This document shows, one piece after another, positions 19,249-27,802 of a stretch of 64,000 nt of DNA. The stretch's first letter is position 1. Each line of letters begins with the position of its first letter. The notes under the pieces are model-generated. The model worked only from the letters and a program-made list of their open reading frames with translations, was not told the DNA's origin and searched no databases. The position numbers and the translations under genes are program-made. The DNA comes from Jilunia laotingensis (GTDB lineage: Bacteria; Bacteroidota; Bacteroidia; Bacteroidales; Bacteroidaceae), in NCBI RefSeq assembly GCF_014385165.1, contig NZ_JACRTF010000001.1, positions 4,030,001 to 4,094,000 of the forward strand, given 5' to 3'.

Positions 19249-19405
19249 ATTAATAAGATTTAGAATTACGTTACGTTCGTATTTCATTTTTTAAGGAGAG
19301 TCAACATTTTATTGCAAAATAAAACAGTGAAAGCCTTGCAGTTGTGCTGCAAAGCTTTCCATTTATTATCATATATTTAAATTTACTATCAGACTATCAC
19401 TGATA

Positions 19406-21100
19406 TCAATCATTCATAAGCTTTCTGTAACGGACACGTTTTGGTTCTTCATTTCCGAGTCGTTTTAGCTTGTTTTCCTCATATTCTGAATATGAGCCTT
19501 CAAAATAGAACACATTGGAATCTCCCTCAAAAGCCAAGATATGCGTACAGATACGGTCAAGAAACCAACGGTCATGCGAAATCACAACAGCACATCCGGC
19601 AAAATCTTCAAGACCCTCCTCAAGGGCACGAAGCGTATTCACATCAATATCATTAGTCGGCTCATCAAGCAATAAAACGTTGCCCTCTTCTTTCAAAGCC
19701 ATAGCAAGATGCAAACGGTTACGTTCACCTCCGGAAAGCACTCCACAAAGTTTCTCCTGATCAGCACCGGAAAAATTAAAACGGGAAAGATAAGCACGGG
19801 CATTGATATCACGACCACCCATACGGATTAACTCCGTACCTCCAGAAATCACCTGATAAACCGTCTTATTGGGATCAATATCTTTATGCTGTTGATCCAC
19901 ATAAGCTACTTTCACGGTTTCGCCTACTTCAAACTCTCCCCCATCCACGGTTTCCAATCCCATAATCAACCGGAAAAGTGTAGTCTTACCTGCACCGTTA
20001 GGGCCAATAATACCAACAATTCCATTTGGCGGAAGTACAAAATTCAGATCATCAAAAAGTAATTTATCACCATAAGCCTTAGCTACTTGTTTGGCTTCTA
20101 TAACTTTATTACCCAAGCGAGGACCATTTGGAATAAATATCTCAAGCTTTTCTTCTTTCTCTTTTACATCTTCATTGATTAGTTTATCATATGAGTTCAA
20201 TCGAGCTTTACCTTTTGCCTGCCGAGCCTTCGGAGCCAAACGCACCCATTCAAGTTCACGTTCCAGTGTCTTTCGGCGTTTGCTAGCAGTTTTCTCCTCC
20301 ATTTCCATCCGTTTTGTTTTCTGTTCAAGCCAGCTGGAGTAATTGCCTTTCCACGGAATACCTTCACCACGATCCAATTCCAGAATCCATCCTGCCACAT
20401 GATCAAGGAAATAACGGTCGTGAGTAACTGCGATAACCGTTCCTTCATATTGCTGAAGATGCTGTTCCAACCAATCAATAGATTCAGCATCAAGATGATT
20501 GGTAGGCTCATCTAGTAAAAGAATATCTGGTTTTTGTAATAGAAGACGGCAAAGAGCCACTCGACGGCGCTCACCACCGGAAAGATTCTCTACCAACTGA
20601 TCTTCGGGTGGACAACGAAGTGCATCCATAGCACGTTCTAATTTGCTATCCAAATTCCATGCATCTGTCGCATCGATAATATCTTGCAATTCTCCCTGGC
20701 GACTAAATAGCTGATCCATCTTATCTTGATCTTCATAATACTCAGGTAGTCCAAATTTCTGATTAATCTCTTCATACTCATTCAGCGCATCAACAATCGG
20801 CTGAACACCCTCCATCACAATCTCTTTAACCGTCTTTGTATTATCTAAATACGGTTCCTGAGCTAAATATCCAACTGAGTAACCCGGTGAAAAGACCACT
20901 TCTCCCTGATAAGACTTTTCCAGTCCGGCTATTATCTTCAATAAAGTAGATTTACCCGAACCATTGAGACCGATAATCCCGATCTTTGCCCCATAAAAAA
21001 AGGAAAGATAAATGTTCTTTAATACTTGCTTATTGTTTTGGAATGTTTTACTCACTCCTACCATCGAGAAAATAATCTTCTTATCATCTACTGTTGCCAT
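19406..21100 (-). CDS. ettA: Energy-dependent translational throttle protein EttA (ABC-F ATPase)
   Basis: 564 residues, two ABC ATPase domains joined by an ABC-F linker and no membrane part. The first domain has GLNGSGKST (44-52), LSGGERRRVAL and LLLDEPTNHLD. The linker is the charged region with LERELEWVRLAPKARQAKGKARL. The second domain has GPNGAGKTT, LSGGERNRLHL and LLLDEPTNDID. The length and the KARQAKGKAR linker match EttA rather than Uup or antibiotic-resistance ABC-F proteins. EttA binds the ribosomal E site and gates early elongation according to the ATP/ADP ratio. The gene is monocistronic, with a TACATTTG -7 element at 21139-21146. Confidence 0.92.
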   Translation of the reverse strand: MATVDDKKIIFSMVGVSKTFQNNKQVLKNIYLSFFYGAKIGIIGLNGSGKSTLLKIIAGLEKSYQGEVVFSPGYSVGYLAQEPYLDNTKTVKEIVMEGVQPIVDALNEYEEINQKFGLPEYYEDQDKMDQLFSRQGELQDIIDATDAWNLDSKLERAMDALRCPPEDQLVENLSGGERRRVALCRLLLQKPDILLLDEPTNHLDAESIDWLEQHLQQYEGTVIAVTHDRYFLDHVAGWILELDRGEGIPWKGNYSSWLEQKTKRMEMEEKTASKRRKTLERELEWVRLAPKARQAKGKARLNSYDKLINEDVKEKEEKLEIFIPNGPRLGNKVIEAKQVAKAYGDKLLFDDLNFVLPPNGIVGIIGPNGAGKTTLFRLIMGLETVDGGEFEVGETVKVAYVDQQHKDIDPNKTVYQVISGGTELIRMGGRDINARAYLSRFNFSGADQEKLCGVLSGGERNRLHLAMALKEEGNVLLLDEPTNDIDVNTLRALEEGLEDFAGCAVVISHDRWFLDRICTHILAFEGDSNVFYFEGSYSEYEENKLKRLGNEEPKRVRYRKLMND

Positions 21101-21138
21101 ACCTATTATATAATAATGTATAATTTGTTATTTGAGGG

Positions 21139-21146
21139 CAAATGTA
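21139..21146 (-). promoter_or_regulatory. -7 box for ettA
   Basis: The plus strand CAAATGTA gives TACATTTG on the minus strand, 38 bp upstream of the ettA start. It matches TAnnTTTG; the -33 element is not clear. Confidence 0.5.
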
Positions 21147-21274
21147 CGTAAATTATTCGAAATATATATCAGCCCAAGGAAAAACGAACCGCCCAAGTAA
21201 ACGGATGGTTCTCAAAAAGATATTTACGCAACTATAAATGCTATAAACAACCTATTCCAAAAAAAGACTTATTC

Positions 21275-21306
21275 TTTTGTTTTTTAAAGAAAACTTCCTA
21301 TCTTTG
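21275..21306 (+). promoter_or_regulatory. Promoter of tRNA-Lys
   Basis: TTTTG at 21275-21279 and TATCTTTG at 21299-21306 are 19 bp apart, an excellent Bacteroidetes promoter. The start site would be near 21313, about 20 nt before the mature tRNA. Confidence 0.8.
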
Positions 21307-21332
21307 CACCCGCTTAACAGCAAACAAGGATC

Positions 21333-21405
21333 GATTCGCTAGCTCAGCAGGTAGAGCACAACACTTTTAATGTTGGGGTCCTGGGTTCGAGCCCCAGGCG
21401 GATCA
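21333..21405 (+). tRNA. tRNA-Lys (anticodon TTT)
   Basis: 73 nt fold into a cloverleaf. Acceptor arms are GATTCGC and GCGGATC (one G-U pair). The D arm contains AGCTCAGCAGGTAGAGC. The anticodon arm is CAACA-CTTTTAA-TGTTG, placing TTT as the anticodon. The T arm is CTGGG-TTCGAGC-CCCAG. The discriminator is A and CCA is not encoded. The last 13 bases also form part of the attL core of the integrated element, which restores an intact tRNA 3' end. Confidence 0.95.
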
Positions 21406-21406
21406 C
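21393..21406. other. attL core (14-bp direct repeat)
   Basis: CCCAGGCGGATCAC spans the T-arm and acceptor 3' strand of tRNA-Lys plus one base beyond the discriminator. It is identical to 35981-35994; the bases on both sides differ between the two copies. Confidence 0.88.
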
Positions 21407-21430
21407 TGAAAACAAAAGAAAAACCAAGCA

Positions 21431-21469
21431 AATCCCTGATAATCAGACATTATCAGGGATTTCTTTTTT
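21431..21469 (+). terminator. Element-borne terminator after tRNA-Lys
   Basis: Arms AATCCCTGATAAT (21431-21443) and ATTATCAGGGATT (21449-21461) pair perfectly over 13 bp with a 5-nt loop, followed by CTTTTTTC. It lies inside the element and replaces the terminator that insertion moved to 36031. Confidence 0.88.
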
Positions 21470-21520
21470 CTGGCAGGTAGCAGAAAATATCCATTTCAAG
21501 CATATTATCGGTGGATAAAT

Positions 21521-21555
21521 CGTGGGACTAAAATTTAGTTCGAAAAAGTCCCACG
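21521..21555. promoter_or_regulatory. Inverted repeat at left end; candidate integrase arm site
   Basis: CGTGGGAC (21521-21528) is mirrored by GTCCCACG (21548-21555). The sequence just before and within the left arm, GTGGATAAATCGTGGGA, closely resembles GTGGGTTAAATCATGGGA near the right end (35902-35919). Matching sequences near both ends suggest integrase or excisionase binding sites. Confidence 0.45.
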
Positions 21556-21647
21556 AATTTGCATATTTCTCACTGATTCATAGCATTTTGCATGGTCGTA
21601 CTTTGGAAGAGAATACATAGTTTTGTAACTCTAAAAACAATGTAAAA

Positions 21648-22868
21648 ATGGCTAGAAAATCATTTTCTGTTTTGTTCTTTATCAAAAAAGCCAAGTTATT
21701 AAAGAACGGAGAAGCACCTGTGTGCATGAGAATTACTGTAAACGGCTGTATGGTAGATATTTCTATCAAAAGAAGTTGTCCCGCAAACCTATGGAATCAA
21801 GCAAAAGAGAATTCAAAAGGAAAAGACCGTATGTCGGTGGAACTGAACCATTACATAGAAATCACACGCTCACGCATACACCAAATTTATAGGGAACTGG
21901 AAACTTCCGACAAGGTTATCACCGTTGATCTTGTGAGAAAGTTATATTATGGTGTGGACGAAGATAACAAAACGCTATTGCAGGTATTCAGGGAGCATAA
22001 CGAACAAATCCGTAAGCTGATCGGCAAAGACTTTGTTAGTAAGACGGTACAACGGTATGAAACCACTACCCGATATTTAGAGGAATTCATTAAGAAAGAA
22101 TATCAGCTATCGGATATTGCCTTGAATAACTTAGAAGCGAATTTCATTTCTAAATTTGATGCTTTCTTGAAGATTGAAAAAGGCTGTGCGCAAAACTCCG
22201 CTATCACCCGATTGAAGAACTTGAAAAAAATTATCCGCATTGCTTTAGAAAACGATTGGATTAAAAAAGATCCATTCGCTTACTATCGCTTCAAACTAGA
22301 AGAAACCGATCCTGAATTCCTGACGATGGACGAGATTAAAATCATTCTTGCAAAAGAGTTCAGTATTAAACGAGTAGAACAGGTGCGAGATATTTTTGTT
22401 TTCTGCATCTTTACAGGTTTGGCGTTCAGCGATGTTAAAGATTTATCGCATGAACATCTGGTAAAAGATAATAAAGGAGAACTTTGGATAAGAAAGAACC
22501 GCCAAAAGACAAAAGTCATGTGTAACATTCCTGTGCTACCTGTGGCAGCTTCTATTCTTGATAAATATAAAGATGTGGCAGAATGTACCGGAAAACTATT
22601 GCCTGTATTGAGCAATCAACGTATGAACAGTTATTTGAAAGAAATTGCAGATGTGTGCGGAATTCAGAAAAATCTTAGCACTCATACCGCCCGTCATAGC
22701 TATGCCACAAGCATTTGCCTAGCGAATGGCGTAAGCATGGAGAATGTAGCAAAGATGTTAGGTCATGCAGATACCAGCGTAACTAAACACTATGCACGAA
22801 TACTGGATCAGAATATTCTAAAGGATATGCAGAAAGTAAATAGCTGTTTGTCGGAATTGGCTATATAA
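21648..22868 (+). CDS. int: Tyrosine recombinase/integrase of the element
   Basis: 406 residues. An N-terminal Arm-binding segment and a SAM-like core-binding domain (about 100-205) precede the catalytic domain. Catalytic box II is His346-Thr-Ala-Arg349-His350, followed by His373 in MLGHADTS and nucleophile Tyr382 in KHYARIL. The box I Arg is replaced by Ala259 (TGLAFSDVKDL), a change known in Bacteroides IntDOT-type integrases. It should catalyse integration at the tRNA-Lys 3' end and, with a directionality factor, excision. A TAGTTTTG -7-like box lies at 21618-21625. An intrinsic terminator follows. Confidence 0.93.
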   Translation: MARKSFSVLFFIKKAKLLKNGEAPVCMRITVNGCMVDISIKRSCPANLWNQAKENSKGKDRMSVELNHYIEITRSRIHQIYRELETSDKVITVDLVRKLYYGVDEDNKTLLQVFREHNEQIRKLIGKDFVSKTVQRYETTTRYLEEFIKKEYQLSDIALNNLEANFISKFDAFLKIEKGCAQNSAITRLKNLKKIIRIALENDWIKKDPFAYYRFKLEETDPEFLTMDEIKIILAKEFSIKRVEQVRDIFVFCIFTGLAFSDVKDLSHEHLVKDNKGELWIRKNRQKTKVMCNIPVLPVAASILDKYKDVAECTGKLLPVLSNQRMNSYLKEIADVCGIQKNLSTHTARHSYATSICLANGVSMENVAKMLGHADTSVTKHYARILDQNILKDMQKVNSCLSELAI

Positions 22869-22890
22869 TAAAGATAGTAGCTAATATTGA

Positions 22891-22940
22891 AAAAGGATTG
22901 GGAAGAATGAATTTCATTTTCTCAATCCTTTTCTTTTAAA
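22891..22940 (+). terminator. Terminator of the integrase gene
   Basis: AAAAGGATTG (22891-22900) pairs with CAATCCTTTT (22923-22932) and is followed by a T-rich tail. It lies 23 bp after the integrase stop. Confidence 0.8.
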
Positions 22941-23151
22941 GTAAGTTTTCCAGAACTCAATATGAAACATTGACAAAGGTAAATTCCGTATTTAGCCTGT
23001 TCAAGTCCAAGCCTTCGGTTTAGAAGAAAATCTTCCTCTCACTATGTTCGAGCGTATTTTCATCTAAAGACTTGCACAGACTAAATACTTCACTGGAAAA
23101 GTCAATGATTCAAATTAAACTCCGAAAAACAATGTTTTTGAGAGTGGTAGG

Positions 23152-23445
23152 TTATTCTTTCCAACTTTCAAAATAGTGTTTTTGAAGCAATTTGTCAATA
23201 TCACTTTGGCGGTAGATGATTTTGCCTTTTATCTGGATAAAGGGGATTAGACCTGTATCTCGCCATTCTTGCAGAGTTCGTAAACTGACATTCAGTTTCT
23301 TGGAAACTTCATGGTTGGAAAGAAATCGTTCTCCGTTCAAGTGGGGCTTATAGTGCTTTACAATCGATTCAATACCGTTCAGCATTGAATCAAGCGAAGA
23401 AATAAATTCTTTGACTTGCGGTGTATCTTTATTTATTAATTCCAT
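23152..23445 (-). CDS. Helix-turn-helix (HTH_17/excisionase-like) DNA-binding protein
   Basis: 97 residues. The C-terminal half has the MerR-like winged helix of HTH_17 proteins: FLSNHEVSKKLNVSLRTLQEW, a turn (RDTGLIPFIQIKGKIIY) and the final YRQSDIDKLLQKH. The N-terminal ~35 residues look helical. In Bacteroides integrative elements such proteins act as excisionase-like directionality factors or local regulators. Two more members of this family lie in the element (23779-24093 and 27803-28135), differing mainly in their N-termini. It is the last gene of a three-gene minus-strand group. Confidence 0.8.
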   Translation of the reverse strand: MELINKDTPQVKEFISSLDSMLNGIESIVKHYKPHLNGERFLSNHEVSKKLNVSLRTLQEWRDTGLIPFIQIKGKIIYRQSDIDKLLQKHYFESWKE

Positions 23446-23498
23446 GATTGAAAGATTGTTTTATTGAAATATTGATTTCAAGATGGCTATATGGCTGA

Positions 23499-23792
23499 TT
23501 AGTTACGCAGATAGTCACCAAGTGATGAGATGCTAAGTACATCTTTTGCCGGATCATAATCTATATAAAGCCGTTTAAATGCAGTGGCAATAAAATACTG
23601 GATACCATCTTGCTGTATCTCATAAGTAGCGGGTGAAGCCTGTTTGGTCGTTTCCGATACATATATAATAGAAAGAAGATAGTCTTTATCGTTCCGGTAG
23701 ATGATAACCGTAGGATTCAGATTAATGCTTTCCCATGTGCCGACAATGGAAAACAGGTTGAAGGACGGATAATCTTTTTTAGTTCTTTTCAT
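23499..23792 (-). CDS. DUF3876 family protein
   Basis: 97 residues from the ATG at 23792; the frame continues upstream to 23852, but that part overlaps the neighbour's coding sequence. The body matches the DUF3876 pattern common in Bacteroides mobile elements: IVGTWESINLNPTVIIYR, SIIYVSE, ATYEIQQDG and a C-terminal YDPAKDVLSISSLGDYLRN. Its function is unknown. It overlaps the end of the upstream HTH gene by 14 bp, indicating translational coupling. It is used here as a marker of mobile-element backbone. Confidence 0.75.
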   Translation of the reverse strand: MKRTKKDYPSFNLFSIVGTWESINLNPTVIIYRNDKDYLLSIIYVSETTKQASPATYEIQQDGIQYFIATAFKRLYIDYDPAKDVLSISSLGDYLRN

Positions 23793-24093
23793 AAGGCATG
23801 ATTTGTTTGGGTGATTGATTCTGTGTTTCGCTTTCTGCAATAATTCTTTCAATATCGGAAGACTTATAATAAATCTTGCTCCCTATTTGAGAATAAGCCA
23901 GTCGCCCACTACTTCGGTAATATTGCAGCGTTCGTTTACTAAAACCTAACAACAGGCACACTTCCTGACTATCCAGCCAGTTTTCTACTTTTTGAGTATG
24001 AGTACTGCACAAACTTTCTATTTGTTTGGCAAACTCCATGAACCTCTCGCAGACATACGAGAATGTTCTTTTTTCGATGGTTACTACTTCCAT
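23779..24093 (-). CDS. Helix-turn-helix (HTH_17) DNA-binding protein
   Basis: 104 residues. A helical N-terminus (VCERFMEFAKQIESL) is followed by the winged-helix segment WLDSQEVCLLLGFSKRTLQYYRSSG, then the wing SQIGSKIYYKSSDIERII. This is the same architecture as the proteins at 23152-23445 and 27803-28135. It heads a three-gene minus-strand group and its 3' end overlaps the DUF3876 gene. Probably a regulator or excision accessory factor; the exact role cannot be read from sequence. Confidence 0.8.
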   Translation of the reverse strand: MEVVTIEKRTFSYVCERFMEFAKQIESLCSTHTQKVENWLDSQEVCLLLGFSKRTLQYYRSSGRLAYSQIGSKIYYKSSDIERIIAESETQNQSPKQIMPYEKN

Positions 24094-24211
24094 ACATTTA
24101 ATTTTTAATGGTTTATAAAACGTATTGATTCTATTTCACCAGCAAATGAAAGAAGAATCAAGAGCCGTTTTCCAAACTGTCTGGAAGTGGTAGGATAAAG
24201 CTACTAATGTC

Positions 24212-24250
24212 TAACTACCTAAATATATATATAAGAATCTGGGGTAGTTA
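24212..24250. promoter_or_regulatory. Inverted repeat in divergent intergenic region
   Basis: TAACTACC (24212-24219) and GGTAGTTA (24243-24250) flank a 23-bp A/T-rich spacer in the 329-bp region between divergent genes at 24093 (-) and 24423 (+). It could be an operator for one of the HTH proteins or the AraC regulator. There is no U-run to support a terminator. Nothing else in the gap is recognisable. Confidence 0.35.
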
Positions 24251-24422
24251 AAATAGCAAACTCACTATCAGAATCACTTAATAAAACAGATAAAAGGACG
24301 CAGAAAACTAGTTATGAACTTACATCATAGTCTATAGCCTGTTTTTATTTGCTTCATTATTGTAATGCGGAGATTAAGCATTATATTTACCGCAATATGT
24401 TCAGTAGACACATAGGTGTGAA

Positions 24423-25256
24423 ATGAGAGAAAGTGAAATTCTATATCCGTCACTATCGCTTTCCCAATATATTAAATATTATTGGGTGCTAAAGACCGAT
24501 GAAATAGAACCGGTAAGGATTCAAACTATTCCATCGGGCTGTGTACATCTTGTTTTTCATCGAGGTGATAATTTGAATATCCAATCAAAGGGCTTACAGC
24601 CAAAGAATTTTATTCGAGGGCAATTTTCTGTTTATGGGAGTTTAGCTTCTAAGGGCAATATTGATATGATTGCTATTATATTTCATCCCTTGGGCTTAAC
24701 CCCTTTTATACAATGTCCCATGAGTGACTTATATAACCGTTACATAGACATTGAAGATTTAGAGGATATAGAATTAAACCATCTTAAAAATGCCATTTCC
24801 AGTGAAAGCAACGTTCAGACTTGTATTGAGTTTATCGAACTTTTTCTCATGAAGCGGCTGATTGATATAGATTACAATCACAAAAGGGTACAGAATTCTA
24901 TCAGCCAAATAATCAATCAACCGCAAATAGAGGTGAATACTCTTGCTGAAAGTGCTTGTTTAGGATATAGGCAGTTTAAAAGAATATTTACCAACCATGT
25001 AGGGATGAGCCCTAAAGAATATTACAGAGTAGTCCGTTTTCAGCGAGTTCTGTATCTATTACAGAATAATCCGGAAATAGAGATTGCAGATCTGACTTAT
25101 TCCTGTGGCTTTTATGATCCCTCGCACTTGGTAAAGGACTTTAAGGAGTTTTCAGGTTGTTCGCCAACTCAATATTTATCTTCCCATTCTCCTTATTCTA
25201 CATTCTTCTCCGAAGACTGTAGGCTTAATGTTATCACATCCAATCGTTTTGCATAG
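24423..25256 (+). CDS. AraC family transcriptional regulator (DUF6597-type N-domain)
   Basis: 277 residues. The N-terminal ~150 residues (SLSQYIKYYWVLKT..IPSGCVHLVFH) match the DUF6597-type sensor found in a group of AraC proteins. The C-terminal domain has two HTH motifs: EVNTLAESACLGYRQFKRIF with GMSPKEYYRVVRFQRVL, then EIADLTYSCGFYDPSHLVKDF with SGCSPTQYL. It probably activates or represses the DinB gene 82 bp downstream, since AraC-DinB pairs are common. Its effector is unknown. It belongs to the element's cargo. Confidence 0.88.
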   Translation: MRESEILYPSLSLSQYIKYYWVLKTDEIEPVRIQTIPSGCVHLVFHRGDNLNIQSKGLQPKNFIRGQFSVYGSLASKGNIDMIAIIFHPLGLTPFIQCPMSDLYNRYIDIEDLEDIELNHLKNAISSESNVQTCIEFIELFLMKRLIDIDYNHKRVQNSISQIINQPQIEVNTLAESACLGYRQFKRIFTNHVGMSPKEYYRVVRFQRVLYLLQNNPEIEIADLTYSCGFYDPSHLVKDFKEFSGCSPTQYLSSHSPYSTFFSEDCRLNVITSNRFA

Positions 25257-25338
25257 CTTCGATTTGTATAAAGTCAGTTTTTTACAAGTGAACGATAGGC
25301 AAAAGCCTTATTTTTGCAGAAGAATTTAAAACTGAAAC

Positions 25339-25827
25339 ATGATACAAAGAACTAATTTTAGCTATATAACCGATGGAATTGCAAAGGTTATTGAAACGGA
25401 AGAGAGGTTGTTAAACGACTTGTCTGTAGAAGTGATAACACAAAGAATAAACAGGCAGAATCGTACCATCAAGCAGATACTCGGTCATTTGATTGATTCG
25501 GCATCTAACAATCACCAACGAATGGTGCGCCTGCAATACAGCAAAGACCTGCTTTTTTTCCCTGATTATCGTCAGGATAATGACCTGTGGATAGCTCTGC
25601 AAGATTATCAAAATACAGATTGGGCTAACTTAATCCAATTATGGAAGTTTTATAATTTACATATCATTCACGTTATTCATTCCGTAGATGTAACGAAATT
25701 AGATAATTACTGGTGTGATTTTGAAGGAACTAAGGTTACACTAAAAGAAATGATAGAGGGTTATTTAGATCATTTACACTTGCATATGAAAGAAATTCAT
25801 GAATTAGCTGAAAGCACTATTCAATAA
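25339..25827 (+). CDS. DinB family protein
   Basis: 162 residues forming the four-helix DinB/YfiT fold. Candidate metal ligands are the His in QILGHLIDSASNNH and the C-terminal YLDHLHLHMKEIHEL cluster. Some DinB-like proteins are metal-dependent thiol transferases; most are uncharacterised. The upstream AraC gene is co-directional, so the two may form a regulator-enzyme pair. The 376-bp region after it (25828-26203) holds only short repeats of ATCGCTATTT and a possible promoter. Confidence 0.75.
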   Translation: MIQRTNFSYITDGIAKVIETEERLLNDLSVEVITQRINRQNRTIKQILGHLIDSASNNHQRMVRLQYSKDLLFFPDYRQDNDLWIALQDYQNTDWANLIQLWKFYNLHIIHVIHSVDVTKLDNYWCDFEGTKVTLKEMIEGYLDHLHLHMKEIHELAESTIQ

Positions 25828-26130
25828 ACTATGCAGTTATTTGCGACAAGTATAACATATTGGAGTATAATTCATAGAATATTTTATCGAACTCGTGAAA
25901 AAGAGTTACCCATCAAATTTGTTTTCAGAAAAACATTAAAATATATCGCTATTTAAATAGAAATCGCTATTTTAGCACACTGAACCAACACACTCTATAT
26001 GTAGATACGCGGATATTCTATCCATACAAACTTTTTGTTGTAGCAGAAAACCTTTCTGTTACTTGTTTGCGTATCATTTCCTAACATTTTAGCAATATTA
26101 TTTTTAGCCCGAAAAAGGTGCGTAAATTTC

Positions 26131-26138
26131 TATGTTTG
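26131..26138 (+). promoter_or_regulatory. -7 box upstream of the methyltransferase gene
   Basis: TATGTTTG (TAnnTTTG) lies 66 bp upstream of the start at 26204. No convincing TTTG is seen at -33. The rest of 25828-26203 has no supported gene. Confidence 0.45.
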
Positions 26139-26203
26139 TAACGGATAGTTGTATTTCTTATCCTATTATGGGATTTTTAAAATAACAAATATTCAAAATA
26201 CAA

Positions 26204-27007
26204 ATGAGAATCATCAACAAAAAACCAGTTCTATTTGAAAAGTCCAATCATAATATTTGGACTGATCCTTATATTCAGCAGCAAATATTAAAAAAACATC
26301 TCGATTTTCAGTCTGATGAAGCTAGCCGAAGGCAAGAATCTGTTTTAAAGATAGTAAATTTTGTTCTTAAACATTCAAAACCTAAAAGTCATTTACTTGA
26401 TTTGGGATGTGGACCGGGATTATATACATCACTTTTTGCAGATGCAAATTATATTGTAACAGGTATTGACTTTAATAAGTCTTCAATAGAGTATGCTAAA
26501 AGAAAACGGAATGGAATAAACTACATTCTGAATGACTACATTAATGATTACCCCAATGGCAAGTACGATACTATAACAATGATCTATTGTGATATGGGAA
26601 CTCATTCCGATAGTGACCGTGATCGGTTACTGAATAATATATATCACTCTCTTACTAATGGCGGAACTTTTATTTTTGATGTTTTCTCAGAAAGAATAAT
26701 TAGTGACAGACGGGAAAATAAAAATTGGGAATATGCACCTCAAGGTGGTTTCTGGGATGAAAAAGAATATCTGCTTTTGAGCCAAACATTCCATTATCCT
26801 AAGAACAAAGTATTTGCATATCAACATAACTTGCTACTCGAAGGAACAATCAAACATTTTATTATTTGGGAAAGATATTATTCAGAGAAAGAAATAACAG
26901 ACATATTAGAAAAGGTCGGATTCCGCAAAATAACAATTTATAGAGATTTACTCGGTAAGAACAATTTCACATCAAGCAGTGAAATTTTCATAGTTGCAGA
27001 AAAGTGA
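26204..27007 (+). CDS. Class I SAM-dependent methyltransferase (small-molecule type)
   Basis: 267 residues. Motif I LLDLGCGPGLYTSLF (about 66-80), the acidic VTGIDFNKSSIEYA (about 86-100) and the post-I DTITMIYCDMGTHSD define a Rossmann-fold methyltransferase. No DPPY/NPPY motif is present, so it is not a DNA adenine methylase. Relatives methylate small molecules, quinones or other metabolites; the substrate is unknown. It is cargo of the tRNA-Lys element and seems to be transcribed alone from a promoter near 26131. Confidence 0.82.
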   Translation: MRIINKKPVLFEKSNHNIWTDPYIQQQILKKHLDFQSDEASRRQESVLKIVNFVLKHSKPKSHLLDLGCGPGLYTSLFADANYIVTGIDFNKSSIEYAKRKRNGINYILNDYINDYPNGKYDTITMIYCDMGTHSDSDRDRLLNNIYHSLTNGGTFIFDVFSERIISDRRENKNWEYAPQGGFWDEKEYLLLSQTFHYPKNKVFAYQHNLLLEGTIKHFIIWERYYSEKEITDILEKVGFRKITIYRDLLGKNNFTSSSEIFIVAEK

Positions 27008-27046
27008 AATGTTTGATTATATGTAACCTAGCCATTTAAAGTATAA

Positions 27047-27673
27047 GTGAAACGTTTCTTAGAAACAAAGTTATTCAAACTACTCTCTTGCTCTGTTAAT
27101 GGCAATGAGATTGATCGTATAGAATTATCAATGGCTTATGATGATTTTGTACGGCAACTCCTTTTGTTTTGTCAGGAAGAACAGAATATTATATTATTAT
27201 GCTTTGCTATAAATTACACAGTAGCAGAGGTAAAAGAATTGAATATGCGTCTAGAGGTTGAGGATGATAAATCTTCACTTGAAATCCGGTTGTTAATAAT
27301 TAAGGTATTAAGTATATTGGATTCTACTTTTAAGGTGATACAATTTCGCTTAGATAACCCTGATTTATTTCCGATAAACACAGAAAATAGTTTTGACCCT
27401 GATGTGTATTTAGCTAATGATGTTGATATGATTGATATAATGGAATTGATATGCGGTTTATTTTATTCACACTCCGTAAAAAACAAGATTGGAAATCCTG
27501 TAAATTTTTCAGAACTGGCACGGGTATTTGAGAAAGGAATGAACTTTAAATTTGCAGACATATATAAGAAAAGGGATGATGTTTTTAAGCGTAAAGCTAC
27601 AAAACTGACAGAATTTCTAAATGAATTAATAATCGCTATCAAGATAGAAAGTAAAAACAGAGGGTATTTGTAA
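27047..27673 (+). CDS. RteC-like protein
   Basis: 208 residues from a GTG start. The C-terminal ~80 residues (IMELICGLFYSHSVKNKIGNP, ELARVFEKGMNFKFADIY, RKATKLTEFLNEL) match the conserved end of RteC, the regulator that activates excision genes of CTnDOT in response to tetracycline. The N-terminal half is divergent, as in many RteC homologues. No rteA/rteB two-component genes are seen in the element, so it is probably controlled differently. It may help excision or respond to a co-resident conjugative transposon. Confidence 0.72.
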   Translation: MKRFLETKLFKLLSCSVNGNEIDRIELSMAYDDFVRQLLLFCQEEQNIILLCFAINYTVAEVKELNMRLEVEDDKSSLEIRLLIIKVLSILDSTFKVIQFRLDNPDLFPINTENSFDPDVYLANDVDMIDIMELICGLFYSHSVKNKIGNPVNFSELARVFEKGMNFKFADIYKKRDDVFKRKATKLTEFLNELIIAIKIESKNRGYL

Positions 27674-27802
27674 ATCAGTAGCTTATCAATAATTTATAGG
27701 GGAATAGATGATCTACTCCCCTAATTTATTTGCGCCCGTTTGCTGAACTTTGCTTTATCAATCGATTGGAAATCTTAATGTTTAACTTAAAAATAAAGCA
27801 AA

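Noticed and set aside
26204..27007. Methyltransferase as part of a restriction-modification system
   Set aside because: It has motif I for SAM but no DPPY/NPPY catalytic motif, and no nuclease gene is next to it. It is a small-molecule type enzyme.
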